From assembly GCF_007197995.1 (NCBI RefSeq), contig NZ_VKKH01000006.1, positions 62,001 to 126,000 of the forward strand: 64,000 nt of DNA, read 5' to 3'. The position numbers were made by a program, and so were the translations under genes. The notes beneath the pieces are model-generated. The model worked only from the letters and a program-made list of their open reading frames with translations. It did no database searches and was not told the DNA's origin. The DNA is from Aliiglaciecola sp. M165 (GTDB taxonomy: Bacteria > Pseudomonadota > Gammaproteobacteria > Enterobacterales > Alteromonadaceae). Positions 52,895 to 61,555 of this stretch are shown one piece after another (the stretch's first letter is position 1; each line of letters opens with the position of its first letter).

Positions 52895-54116
52895 AATTTA
52901 CCAAGAAGGGAATGATGTAATCTTCTAGCATCATTCTAACGCTGGTCTGTTCTGACTGACCGTCTTGATAGCGGCGACCAGTTAACACCACTACGCTATT
53001 AAGTTGAGGGATCACCAAAATAAACTGCCCCCCCCAGCCATTGGCGTAAAATGCCTCGTAATCAACGCCATCTGAGGTGAAGGTATTTAACCACCACTGA
53101 TATCCATAGCGTATATTATCCTGGCTGACATGTTCTTCGATTGACAAAGCAACCCAGTTGGCAGGTACAATTTGTTGTCCCAACCACTGCCCACCGTCTA
53201 AGTACATCTGGCCAAACTTAGCCATACCGCGCATGGTTAAGTAAAGGGCACTGCCCGCGTGGACATCGTTTCTCATAAACCAGGCGTCATGTTGTTGAAT
53301 ATTCATGGGTGTCAACAAATGCTGCTGCACATAATCGTAAAATCGCTGCCCACTGGTTCGACTGATGATCCTGCCTAACGCAAAGGATATTCCTGTTGAA
53401 TAAGCATAGTCTGTGGCAGGTTGGGCGACCGAGGGTAAATCAAGTAAAAAGCGCATTGGATCAGCTGCATCAATCATCTGGCCGTTTTGGTTTGCGTCAT
53501 CCAGGTAATTCACGTCCCACTCATTCCATTGCAAGCCATGCTGCATCGTCAACCAGTTTTCTATGGTCATTTGTTGTTTGGATTGAGAATCATTGGCCAG
53601 TGGTAAGTAGTCAGAAAAGTAAGACAGTGCCAAGTCATCCACCGATCCGATCTCTCCTCGTTCGATAGCAATGCCAATCGCTGCGGACATAATGCTTTTT
53701 GTTACAGAGTGTACAGCATGGATGTCGAGGTTTTGGTTGTCTGCCCATCCGTCAGTGATGTCGAGTTGATTTCTCAATTGGCGCTCAAAAATTAATTGAT
53801 TGTTTTTAACAATCAATACGCCGTCCATATTACGAAAACCGAAGCTGTTGTTATTTATGTTTTCCATAAGCTGTTCAAGGACAGTCACGTCCATGCCAAG
53901 CTCCACCGCTGAGGCTACTTGCCAGTCATCAGCTTTGGCTGCGGGCATGCTGTATTGTGGGGCTTGTGGAGTCGGTTCGGGCGATTGTGTGGGCGAGGGC
54001 GCAGGGGCACTATCACCGCTGCTACCTCCACAACCAACTAAGCTGGCTGCCAACAATAGGGTAAGCATCGATTTTGCAAAGCCTAGTTTGATAAATGGTA
54101 TTGCAGGCAAATTCAT
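52893..54116 (-). CDS. Serine hydrolase lipoprotein (beta-lactamase/class C-like)
   Basis: 407 residues from the ATG at 54116 (MNLPAIPFIKLGFAKS), which avoids overlap with the MBL gene upstream. Lipobox LVGC29, then a Pro-rich linker (SPTQSPEPTPQ). Catalytic motifs: S137-x-x-K140 in HSVTKSIMSA and Y239 in YAYSTG; the third motif is not obvious. Beta-lactamase-related hydrolases of this type are esterases or peptidases rather than true beta-lactamases. Its stop codon overlaps the end of MITE copy B. Confidence 0.85.
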   Translation of the reverse strand: MNLPAIPFIKLGFAKSMLTLLLAASLVGCGGSSGDSAPAPSPTQSPEPTPQAPQYSMPAAKADDWQVASAVELGMDVTVLEQLMENINNNSFGFRNMDGVLIVKNNQLIFERQLRNQLDITDGWADNQNLDIHAVHSVTKSIMSAAIGIAIERGEIGSVDDLALSYFSDYLPLANDSQSKQQMTIENWLTMQHGLQWNEWDVNYLDDANQNGQMIDAADPMRFLLDLPSVAQPATDYAYSTGISFALGRIISRTSGQRFYDYVQQHLLTPMNIQQHDAWFMRNDVHAGSALYLTMRGMAKFGQMYLDGGQWLGQQIVPANWVALSIEEHVSQDNIRYGYQWWLNTFTSDGVDYEAFYANGWGGQFILVIPQLNSVVVLTGRRYQDGQSEQTSVRMMLEDYIIPFLVN

Positions 54117-54151
54117 TGGCACTATTCTCTGATGATTAATTCCTATCACTA

Positions 54152-55615
54152 TTATGGACAAATCGTCCAATCTGGTGGACAGACTTGTTTTTGGATCTTT
54201 GAAATTGAATCATTCAGATCCTCAAGTGTTAACACTCGACCACTGTGAGATGCCGCAAATGACGTCGGTTTAAATCCAGCAGCTTCATAGGCTTGCTTGA
54301 AATCAATTAATCCATGGTAGCCTTCTGGCGTACCTGTTTTTTGCCTTGAAATGAACAAATCTGCGCTGAATATCACTTTTTCATCAGGAAAATAGCTCAG
54401 CAGGTTGTGGTTAGCATGGCCGTTGGGGAAATCCAAAATTTGAATTTTGTTATCCAATAAACTGAGTTGTTTGTCGACAATAATAAATCTTTCGTCAGGG
54501 AGCGGTTGTTCGAGTTGTTCTTGAATACTGTCGATATTGGCGGCAACGGTGACAAATTTTGCGCCGAGTTCTGCGACCTCTGGCATACCGCTCAAGTGAT
54601 CAGTGTGATGATGGGTAATAATCTGGTACTTCAGTGGTTTGTTTTTTCCAATAAACTGATTCAATGCGTTCAGCCGATCCGTGAGTCCCTCATACCCTCC
54701 AGTGGCAACAAAATGATCGTCGGCTTCATAAAAAAGTGAGAACCCCCATTCTTTTCCCACTAAATAAAGATTTGTAGAGAGCGCAGTGACGGTCATACTC
54801 GAGAAGTCGATAGACTTGCCACCCTGGACATAGTGTTTGGGAACACGAAAGTACTGTCTGAATTGCTCTGATGAGGCATCCAGACCCCAATCAACTTGCC
54901 GCTGAGTGGATACATAAAACGGATTACCGCCCCTGGTGACATAATAATCCTTGGCATAGGTAATACCTTGTTGGGCCGTATGGTTTGAATATTGATACTC
55001 AAAACCCATATCGGGTCGCCAACTGGGTCTGGTCATTTTCTTGATTAAGCCATTTTGTGCGTTGATATAAAGGGTTAGCTTTGGCAACCCTGCAGGTTCC
55101 AGAACTACGACCTTTAAGGTTTCACCTCTGTGTAAAATTGTCTCTTTGACCGATATCGTTGCATTGGCTTGACTCATTAACTGGGCAAGTCGAGCATCCA
55201 AAAATAGGGTATGAAAACGGTCAGCTCGACTAAAAGAAATATTGTCTGACAGTTGCCAGGTATTACTTGCATGTTCGATTCTGTAACCTAACGAACCATT
55301 AAACATTTGATGCTGCGCAACAAAATGATCTTGAAACTCTCGTATCCAGCGAAAATCTATTCGGTTTCTTGTTAAATCAACTGTCGTTGCCGCTCGATTG
55401 GAGAGCATATCAACTGAATCGGGGCGATGACTTTGCCCATAACGAAAGGCCTTGTAGTTATCTACCAGTCTAAATGCCTGCATTTGCAGAAGTTTTTCGC
55501 CCCCATAGGCGTTAACCACCTGAGAGACAATGCTGTCTTCGCCAGTAGACTCCTGAGCCATAGTGATCATGGGTACCAGGAATAAGACGACGACAAAAAG
55601 GATTGCTTTGCTCAT
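54152..55615 (-). CDS. Secreted metallo-beta-lactamase-fold hydrolase
   Basis: 487 residues with a signal peptide (FVVVLFLVPMITMA). The C-terminal half is an MBL domain: TNLYLVGKEWGFSLF, the zinc motif HHHTDH (near residue 330), FPNGHANHNLL and SADLFISRQ. The N-terminal half is a beta-rich region of unknown kind. It precedes the serine hydrolase gene by 35 bp on the same strand, so both are likely co-expressed. Substrate unknown; typical lactamase activity is not implied. Confidence 0.85.
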   Translation of the reverse strand: MSKAILFVVVLFLVPMITMAQESTGEDSIVSQVVNAYGGEKLLQMQAFRLVDNYKAFRYGQSHRPDSVDMLSNRAATTVDLTRNRIDFRWIREFQDHFVAQHQMFNGSLGYRIEHASNTWQLSDNISFSRADRFHTLFLDARLAQLMSQANATISVKETILHRGETLKVVVLEPAGLPKLTLYINAQNGLIKKMTRPSWRPDMGFEYQYSNHTAQQGITYAKDYYVTRGGNPFYVSTQRQVDWGLDASSEQFRQYFRVPKHYVQGGKSIDFSSMTVTALSTNLYLVGKEWGFSLFYEADDHFVATGGYEGLTDRLNALNQFIGKNKPLKYQIITHHHTDHLSGMPEVAELGAKFVTVAANIDSIQEQLEQPLPDERFIIVDKQLSLLDNKIQILDFPNGHANHNLLSYFPDEKVIFSADLFISRQKTGTPEGYHGLIDFKQAYEAAGFKPTSFAASHSGRVLTLEDLNDSISKIQKQVCPPDWTICP

Positions 55616-55820
55616 GTTTGCTCGAATTAATATATTTGGTTTACTTTATTGTCTGGACATTAAATGACTAAATCATAATCACCAACTTAAATAGATGGAA
55701 TGACAAGAATGTGAGTCGAATTGGAGTTTGTTGGGTTATGCGAACCTGATATTGGCGTTTTGAATCTGCATCAACAATACTTCATACCGATCTGAACAGG
55801 ACAAGACAAGGTAAAATGCT

Positions 55821-56375
55821 ATGACTGCTAGTTTACTGCGAGTAAAAAAATTTTGGGTGACATTGCTTTTAGCGTTCACGTCGATTCAGGTATTGTCTAG
55901 TGAATTGCCCGAGCGCCTGCCGTTTGTAAATGCATCTTATAAGGGTACGTTGAACTACATTGATTATAGCAATGGGAAACCCGTTGCGATCCCGTTGGAG
56001 ATTCAATTTTTAGCTGGCATTGACGGAAAAACCTTGATTGTAGATAGGGTGTATACCGACCCAGGCTTTCAAGTTTTTTCGCTTTCTGTCATGCGCTATC
56101 TAAAAAACACCAAGTCATGGATAGATGAAACCTTCGAAGGTAATGAACAGACGACGGATCACTACAGTATCCTTGAGTTTTCCGTACCAAACGATGAATA
56201 TTGGAAAATTATCAGAACCATTCAAAAACAAGATAATAATCGTGATGCAATGCTGACCATTACCGATGTATTTGATGGCGATAAGTTTTTTAGTGAAACC
56301 CGTGTGGATTATTTGGATACTACCAAAAACGAAAACTTACGACGCAATTGGATTGAACTTGCAAGACGACCTTGA
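55821..56375 (+). CDS. Secreted hypothetical protein, 184 residues
   Basis: A signal peptide (FWVTLLLAFTSIQVLSS) is followed by a beta-rich domain (FVNASYKGTLNYIDYSN, IVDRVYTDPGFQVFSLSV, WKIIRTIQKQDNNRDA). It is a single gene on the plus strand. No family recognised; no catalytic motif is visible. Upstream AT-rich region supplies its promoter. Confidence 0.65.
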   Translation: MTASLLRVKKFWVTLLLAFTSIQVLSSELPERLPFVNASYKGTLNYIDYSNGKPVAIPLEIQFLAGIDGKTLIVDRVYTDPGFQVFSLSVMRYLKNTKSWIDETFEGNEQTTDHYSILEFSVPNDEYWKIIRTIQKQDNNRDAMLTITDVFDGDKFFSETRVDYLDTTKNENLRRNWIELARRP

Positions 56376-56424
56376 TCAAATTACTTATAGTCGTCGCTTA
56401 CCCATCGGAAATATTGAAAGTTAA

Positions 56425-56808
56425 ATGAGAATATCAGGCATCTCTTTATTGGTTGATGATCAGGATTTGGCGAAGTCATTTTTTGTCGAAAAATTAGGAT
56501 TTATTGTTAAGGAAGATATAGCCGACAAGCAAACTGGCCATCGCTGGTTAGTTGTTAGTCCGACTCATACAAATAACGTCGACATCATCTTAACCCTGGC
56601 CCCAACTCAGCAAAAACCTCTGATAGGCAAACAGGGTGGGGAAGGGGTACTGCTAATATTACAAACACAAAACTTCGACGAAAGCTATCAACAGATGTTA
56701 GCGAAGGGGATCGAGTTTTGTGAATCGCCTCGCATGGAACCTTATGGAAAAGTCGCTATTTTCAAAGATCTTTGTGGCAACAAATGGGATTTAATCGAAC
56801 TATATTAG
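56425..56808 (+). CDS. VOC/glyoxalase family protein
   Basis: 127 residues. The vicinal-oxygen-chelate fold is recognisable: MRISGISLLVDDQDLAKSFF at the start, FFVEKLGFIVKED, GVLLILQTQNFDESYQQMLAKG, YGKVAIFKDLCGNKWDLIELY at the end (the second Glu/His metal position). Function within the family (glyoxalase I, bleomycin resistance) cannot be deduced. It follows the secreted hypothetical gene by 49 bp. Confidence 0.85.
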   Translation: MRISGISLLVDDQDLAKSFFVEKLGFIVKEDIADKQTGHRWLVVSPTHTNNVDIILTLAPTQQKPLIGKQGGEGVLLILQTQNFDESYQQMLAKGIEFCESPRMEPYGKVAIFKDLCGNKWDLIELY

Positions 56809-56820
56809 GGTTTTTTTGGC

Positions 56821-56854
56821 GATATGCCGCCGCCAAATAGACGGGCGGCATATC
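56821..56854. other. Hairpin between VOC gene and creA
   Basis: Perfect 11-bp stem GATATGCCGCC-12 nt-GGCGGCATATC, in the gap between the plus-strand VOC gene and minus-strand creA. A T-run precedes rather than follows it on the plus strand, so it is not a canonical terminator; it may still terminate creA weakly. Confidence 0.4.
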
Positions 56855-56861
56855 CAGGAGA

Positions 56862-57350
56862 TTAGTTTACTGATGGCGCCGCCAGAGGATCTCGATAAGC
56901 TTTGGTACCCCAAAGCGGCACGGTTGATAAACTATGCTTGTAACTCCCAGAGGTTTCTTTGGTCGAGTAAGACACATACATCAAAGTCTGTGACGTCGCA
57001 TCAAAGATGCGCCTTACTTTCATATTCTTGAAAAAAATACTTTTAGACTTCTTAAACACAACTTCACCGGAAGCTGATTTATCAATTTGTGCGATCATTT
57101 GGGTCGTTATCTCTCCAGTTTGCCGACAAGCAATAGAACTGTCTGAGGGATCGGATAAATCCAAATTCGCTTCAATGCTGGAAATATGACAGGTTACACC
57201 GGTGACGATTGGGTCTTGCAAAGCATCCAGTTTGATATCTTTTGTGGTAAATACGCCCAAAGAGACGTCTCCTACTTCATTGTCAGAACAGGCCGTAGTG
57301 AGTATGATTAATAACAGTGAACCTATACCGGCGAGGATTAATTTTTTCAT
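56862..57350 (-). CDS. creA: CreA family protein
   Basis: 162 residues. Lipobox LTTAC at residue 21 (ILTTACSDNE), giving a lipoprotein form of CreA. The mature part follows the E. coli CreA pattern: TGVTCHISSIEANL, SIACRQTGEI, GEVVFKKSKSIFFKNMKV, RRIFDATSQTLMYVSYS, SLSTVPLWG. CreA function is unknown; in E. coli it lies with creBCD, which are absent here. It is preceded by the IYD-like gene with a 9-bp gap on the same strand. Confidence 0.87.
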   Translation of the reverse strand: MKKLILAGIGSLLLIILTTACSDNEVGDVSLGVFTTKDIKLDALQDPIVTGVTCHISSIEANLDLSDPSDSSIACRQTGEITTQMIAQIDKSASGEVVFKKSKSIFFKNMKVRRIFDATSQTLMYVSYSTKETSGSYKHSLSTVPLWGTKAYRDPLAAPSVN

Positions 57351-57359
57351 CTGAAGTTC

Positions 57360-58034
57360 CTATAAAAAGGTGCAAATTTCATCGAGAGTTTTTTTCTGCT
57401 GAGCATGTTTTGGCACAGTTGCATCTTCGGCCGGGTAACCAGCGATTAGCAGCATATACGGTCTCTCGTCGTCGGGTCTTTCACATATTTTCGACAAAAA
57501 CGACATAGGTTTTGGCGTATGGGTCAAAGTCACTAATCCAGCATTGTGTAACGCGGTGATAAGAAACCCGGTGGCAATACCGACAGACTCGTGAACGTAA
57601 TAGTTTGTGTGCTTCTCTCCGGCATTCAAACCACCTTTCTTTTGACTGAAAATTGCGATTAACCAAGGCGCGTGTTCCAGGTAAGGCTTTTGATCGTCGG
57701 TACCCAGTGGCTTTAAGGCGTCTAACCATTCTTCGCCCGCGCGACCTGAATAAAATCCTCGCTCGTGAAGTTCAGCTTGTTCTCTAACTTGTTTTTTCAC
57801 CTCGGCAGAGTGGATGGCGACGAAATGCCAGGGTTGATGATTCGCCCCGTTTGGAGCAGTGCCCGCCGCTTTGATGCAATTTTCGATAATGGTTTGTGGC
57901 ACTGGTCGATCACTAAACTTTCGAATACTGTGGCGCCGCTTGATATCTGAATAAAACGCTTCAGAGCGCGCGAGCATCTCTTCTGCGGGATACTCGACAT
58001 AGTCTGATAGAGGGGATGCGTCATGCTGTTTCAT
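57360..58034 (-). CDS. Iodotyrosine-deiodinase-like nitroreductase
   Basis: 224 residues from the ATG at 58034 (MKQHDASPLSDYVEYPAEEM). The nitroreductase fold binds FMN: RRHSIRKFSDRPVP, AAGTAPNGANHQPWHFV, and TLTHTPKPMSFL. The active-site lid of iodotyrosine deiodinase, a Glu-x3-Tyr and a Lys about 20 residues later, is reproduced as E91 (ERGFY), Y95 and K116 (DDQKPYL). Bacterial IYD homologues reductively dehalogenate halotyrosines. The pair with creA is not a known system. Substrate is inferred from motifs only. Confidence 0.82.
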   Translation of the reverse strand: MKQHDASPLSDYVEYPAEEMLARSEAFYSDIKRRHSIRKFSDRPVPQTIIENCIKAAGTAPNGANHQPWHFVAIHSAEVKKQVREQAELHERGFYSGRAGEEWLDALKPLGTDDQKPYLEHAPWLIAIFSQKKGGLNAGEKHTNYYVHESVGIATGFLITALHNAGLVTLTHTPKPMSFLSKICERPDDERPYMLLIAGYPAEDATVPKHAQQKKTLDEICTFL

Positions 58035-58153
58035 GGGAATTCTCGTTATTACTTCGTTTTTCCCAGTATATCGAGATAAAAAGCCAACCACCACGTCATT
58101 CTTTATGGAAAAACGTGAATACAAATAAACGTATTCCCCGAGTGCAGCATTCC

Positions 58154-58245
58154 ACGTCTTCCCCGAGTGCTCTTGTCGGGGATCTGCCAGGGACTAAAGA
58201 GATCCCCCACTGCGTGCGCGCCAGAAGAGCCTGCGGGAAAGACGT
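58154..58245. repeat. Palindromic dispersed repeat, 92 bp
   Basis: Starts ACGTCTTCCCCGAGTGC and ends GCGGGAAAGACGT, the ends being near-complementary. An internal CTTGTCGGGGATCTGCCAGG is partly mirrored by AGAGATCCCCCACTGCG. A shorter relative (TATTCCCCGAGTGCAGCATTCC) lies just upstream, and CCGAGTGCTCTTGT is shared with the copy at 20625-20676. No coding capacity. Confidence 0.7.
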
Positions 58246-58319
58246 GTTCAGTCTTTGAGGTGCCGGCCCAGAAGACGCAACTAAAGCGTTCCCACTTGTC
58301 GTTAAAGAATAAACGTCAA

Positions 58320-59204
58320 CTATAAACTGACAATTTCTTCATCAATTAAATGGCCAACAAGCGGACTATTTTGTGCATTCTCAAATGCTTTATCTAACGC
58401 CTTGCCTCGACCTGCTACCACGTCGCGATAGTTGGGGTGAGTAAATATGTAGTGTTGCTTAGAATCAAGGGCTTCTAAAACTCTCTTTGCTAACAGTTGC
58501 GCATCAATACCAGAATTAACTAATTCCGCGGCAATGCCTGCACTTTTTTTCAATTTCGCCGGATCGCCTGCGCCTTTTTCTGACTTATATTTGTCTTGTA
58601 AATTGCGCATAGATTCGTGGATACGGGTTTTCACAAAAGCCGGGCACAACACTGAAACATGGATATTGTGTGGCTTTAACTCTACGGCCCAGGCTTCAGA
58701 CATGGAAACCACTGCAGCTTTTGTCGCGGCATAGGCTGAAGAGTAGGGCACGCCATGCATGCCAGCCATAGAGGCGACATTGATCAGCCATCCACCTTCA
58801 CCCGTTTGTTTAATTGCGGGGATAACCGCCTGCGTACCATACAGCACGCCCATCAAGTTAACGTCTACAACCCACTGCCATATTTTATGATTGGTTTCTT
58901 CAATCGTGCCAGGAATACCACCCACACCCGCATTGTTAATCAGCATATGCACACCACCAAATTGCTGTTGTGCTGCGTCAACGGTTTGTTGCCAGTCTTG
59001 GTAGTTTGTCACGTCTAACGTTGTAGTGATTGACGCAATATCCTCTTTATCTAGCGCGTTTTTCGCTTGGGCTAATTGATGTTCATCAATATCTGCCAGA
59101 ACCACGTTCATCCCTTGTTGACCAAGTTCTCTTGCCATTGCGAAACCAATACCACCTGCAGCACCGGAAATAATGACTGTTTTTCCAGAATAATCGATAG
59201 CCAT
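58320..59204 (-). CDS. Short-chain dehydrogenase/reductase
   Basis: 294 residues. NAD(P) motif TVIISGAAGGIGFAMAREL at the start, NNAGVGG near residue 91, the catalytic Ser in NVASMAGMHG (about 147), and Tyr-x3-Lys in SSAYAATKAAV (about 160). The nucleotide motif is TGxxxGIG with an Asp after the second strand (LADIDEHQ), favouring NAD. Substrate unknown. Divergent from a DUF1993 gene. Confidence 0.9.
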   Translation of the reverse strand: MAIDYSGKTVIISGAAGGIGFAMARELGQQGMNVVLADIDEHQLAQAKNALDKEDIASITTTLDVTNYQDWQQTVDAAQQQFGGVHMLINNAGVGGIPGTIEETNHKIWQWVVDVNLMGVLYGTQAVIPAIKQTGEGGWLINVASMAGMHGVPYSSAYAATKAAVVSMSEAWAVELKPHNIHVSVLCPAFVKTRIHESMRNLQDKYKSEKGAGDPAKLKKSAGIAAELVNSGIDAQLLAKRVLEALDSKQHYIFTHPNYRDVVAGRGKALDKAFENAQNSPLVGHLIDEEIVSL

Positions 59205-59395
59205 AAAACACCCTTACATTTTTATATAATTGGCACCCAATATAAATTCGACGAACATCTTTGCCACTTTATTTGCATGATTGAGAAGTGTAACTCTGGT
59301 GAATATGCGCAACACATTGTTGCATTCTCGCTCCTTGCCAGAGAGTTCAATGTGAACTAAGTTAACACCAACAACATAAAACATTTGGACTTACT

Positions 59396-59911
59396 ATGTC
59401 TCTATCTGCTTCTTCGATCGTCAAACCCGTCGTTCAACAATATCTTAGCTCTTTGTCTCATTTAGTGGATAAGGCTCAATCATTCAGCGCCGAAAAAGGG
59501 CTAGACGAGCAAGTTCTGCTACAAACACGTTTGGCACCAGACATGCACCCCTTTATTTGGCAAGTGCAAATGATCAGCGAGTTTTGCGCACGTTGCGTGG
59601 CAAGAATGGCGGAATTGGAATTGCCCAATGTTCCATTTGAAGAAACCACCTATGACCAACTCAAACAACGAATTGAGGATATGCAGACTTTTGTAGCCAA
59701 CGTTGATGATGAGTTGATCGATGCCGCGATGGAAAAAGAACAAACCGTGCAGCTCGGTCCCGATAGAAGCGTCACCTTTAAAGGACCGGTTTACCTCAAT
59801 CACTTCTTTTTGCCCAATCTGTTTTTCCATATCACCACGGCTTACAATATATTGCGCAGTAATGGATTGGATATCGGCAAATTTGACTACATTGGTCAAA
59901 TGCCGTCATAA
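59396..59911 (+). CDS. DUF1993 family protein
   Basis: 171 residues, mostly alpha-helical. Family pattern: VLLQTRLAPDMHPFIWQVQM near residue 42 and NHFFLPNLFFHITTAYNILR near 133. DUF1993 proteins have a DinB-like four-helix bundle; function unknown. Divergent from the SDR gene, 191 bp apart. Confidence 0.87.
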   Translation: MSLSASSIVKPVVQQYLSSLSHLVDKAQSFSAEKGLDEQVLLQTRLAPDMHPFIWQVQMISEFCARCVARMAELELPNVPFEETTYDQLKQRIEDMQTFVANVDDELIDAAMEKEQTVQLGPDRSVTFKGPVYLNHFFLPNLFFHITTAYNILRSNGLDIGKFDYIGQMPS

Positions 59912-59973
59912 GATTGTGTATGTCACAAGGCCTTACATGATGATTATTGACCAATGATTTTACTGTGATGGCG

Positions 59974-61485
59974 TCAGCTAAACCCGGTCATCACAGCAAT
60001 TATCATGGTTGAGGCGGCAGCGATAAATAATACCAAAACCAGTTTCCAAGCGAAGCGGACCCAGGTTATCCAGTCGATACGCGCGACCCCTAAACAGCCG
60101 ATCAAAGACGCCGAGGTAGGAATGATAATGTTGGTGAGCCCGTCACCGAGTTGGAACGCTAGTACTGCAATTTGTCGAGATACACCTACCAGATCAGAAA
60201 GCGGTGCCATCAGTGGCATGGTGATCGCTGCCTGACCGGATCCCGATGCCACAAAGAAATTAAAGATTGCTTGGAACATAAACATGATAAGTGCACTGGC
60301 TGTGGCGCCTAATTCGGCGATGCCGTTACTGGCATGAAATAGGATAGTGTTCAATACCGAAGGGGTGTCAGCGGAGGATCCTCCAAGAATAATCACAATG
60401 CCCTTTGCCATTCCGACAATCAGCGCAGCAGGTAATAGATCTTTTGCACCTTGCTGGAAGGCTTCTGACGCCTGATTCATCGACATCCGCCCTGCAATAA
60501 TCGCTACTGTCGCCACCGCAATGCCCAAGGTGAAAAACTGGCTAGCAATTTCAGGGATATAATACTGACGCTGGGTGACGCCCCAGATAACCCACATAAT
60601 TCCCAATGCAAATAGCAGTAAAATACTGGCGTCGGTTTTTCCAAAGTTCACCTTAATGTCTGTTTGCTTTTGACGAAAAAAAGCATCGGTTTTATGGCTT
60701 AAGGAAAGACTCGGATCACGCTTGATTTTAGCTGAATACAACAAAGTGAAAATTAAGCCGATTGCGGTAAAGACTACCCAAGCGGTGATACGGAATGTTT
60801 CTCCAGAGAACAGCGGCACATCGGCTATTCCTTGGGCGATAGCCACCGAAAATGGATTCATCCAACTGGTTGCGAAACCGATTTGGGTGGCAACGTAGGT
60901 GATGAGTACCGCCGTGATCGAATCGTACCCTAGGGCAATGACCAGAGGAACTAATACGATACAAAACGCAATGGCCTCTTCGCCCATACCAAATATTGCG
61001 CCGCCTAAGCTAAACAGGATGAACATGAGTGGAATGATCACAAAGTCGGCTTTTTGTGTGCGTTTGATTAATGCCAGTATGCCATTGTTTATAGCACCGG
61101 TTTGCATGATGATGCCAAATGCACCGCCTACAATAAGAATGAACGCGATCACGCCCACCGCAGAACCCCATTTGTCGCCAGATACCAAGCCTTCAAAGGC
61201 ATAGTTCATGATCCCTGCATCACCGCCATCTGCAAACAGTGGGGCGGAGCTATCCTGGTCATCGGCATAGGAAAAGCTGCCAGGAACCAATTGTGTGCGT
61301 GTGACTTCCTTGCCATCTAAAACTTTAGTCACCTGTGCGGTCTCAAATTGCCCAGCAGGCATAACATAGGTTAACGCTCCCGCTAGCAGAATGATAAAGA
61401 ATAGGATGACAAAGGCATCGGGCATTGAACGACTGATATCGGTAAATGGTTTGGCTGTGCGTTCGGGTTCGGCGTGGTGGCTCAT
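59974..61485 (-). CDS. YfcC family (DcuC/ArsB-like) transporter
   Basis: 503 residues from the ATG at 61485 (MSHHAEPERTAKPFTD), with eleven to twelve transmembrane helices. The typical features are MPDAFVILFFIILLAGALTY, FGMGEEAIAFCIVLVPL near 175, FATSWMNPFSVAIAQGI, GGSSADTPSVLNTIL and the C-terminal PTSASLIGCLGVARIDW. YfcC-type carriers move amino acids or short-chain acids; the substrate is unknown. It starts 70 bp after the TonB-dependent receptor stop, which suggests an outer-inner membrane uptake pair. Confidence 0.88.
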   Translation of the reverse strand: MSHHAEPERTAKPFTDISRSMPDAFVILFFIILLAGALTYVMPAGQFETAQVTKVLDGKEVTRTQLVPGSFSYADDQDSSAPLFADGGDAGIMNYAFEGLVSGDKWGSAVGVIAFILIVGGAFGIIMQTGAINNGILALIKRTQKADFVIIPLMFILFSLGGAIFGMGEEAIAFCIVLVPLVIALGYDSITAVLITYVATQIGFATSWMNPFSVAIAQGIADVPLFSGETFRITAWVVFTAIGLIFTLLYSAKIKRDPSLSLSHKTDAFFRQKQTDIKVNFGKTDASILLLFALGIMWVIWGVTQRQYYIPEIASQFFTLGIAVATVAIIAGRMSMNQASEAFQQGAKDLLPAALIVGMAKGIVIILGGSSADTPSVLNTILFHASNGIAELGATASALIMFMFQAIFNFFVASGSGQAAITMPLMAPLSDLVGVSRQIAVLAFQLGDGLTNIIIPTSASLIGCLGVARIDWITWVRFAWKLVLVLFIAAASTMIIAVMTGFS

Positions 61486-61555
61486 AATGGCCCTCGATTG
61501 GTTAGAATTAGGTAGCATAGTGAGCGATTCACCATGCTACCTCATGCTATTTCAT

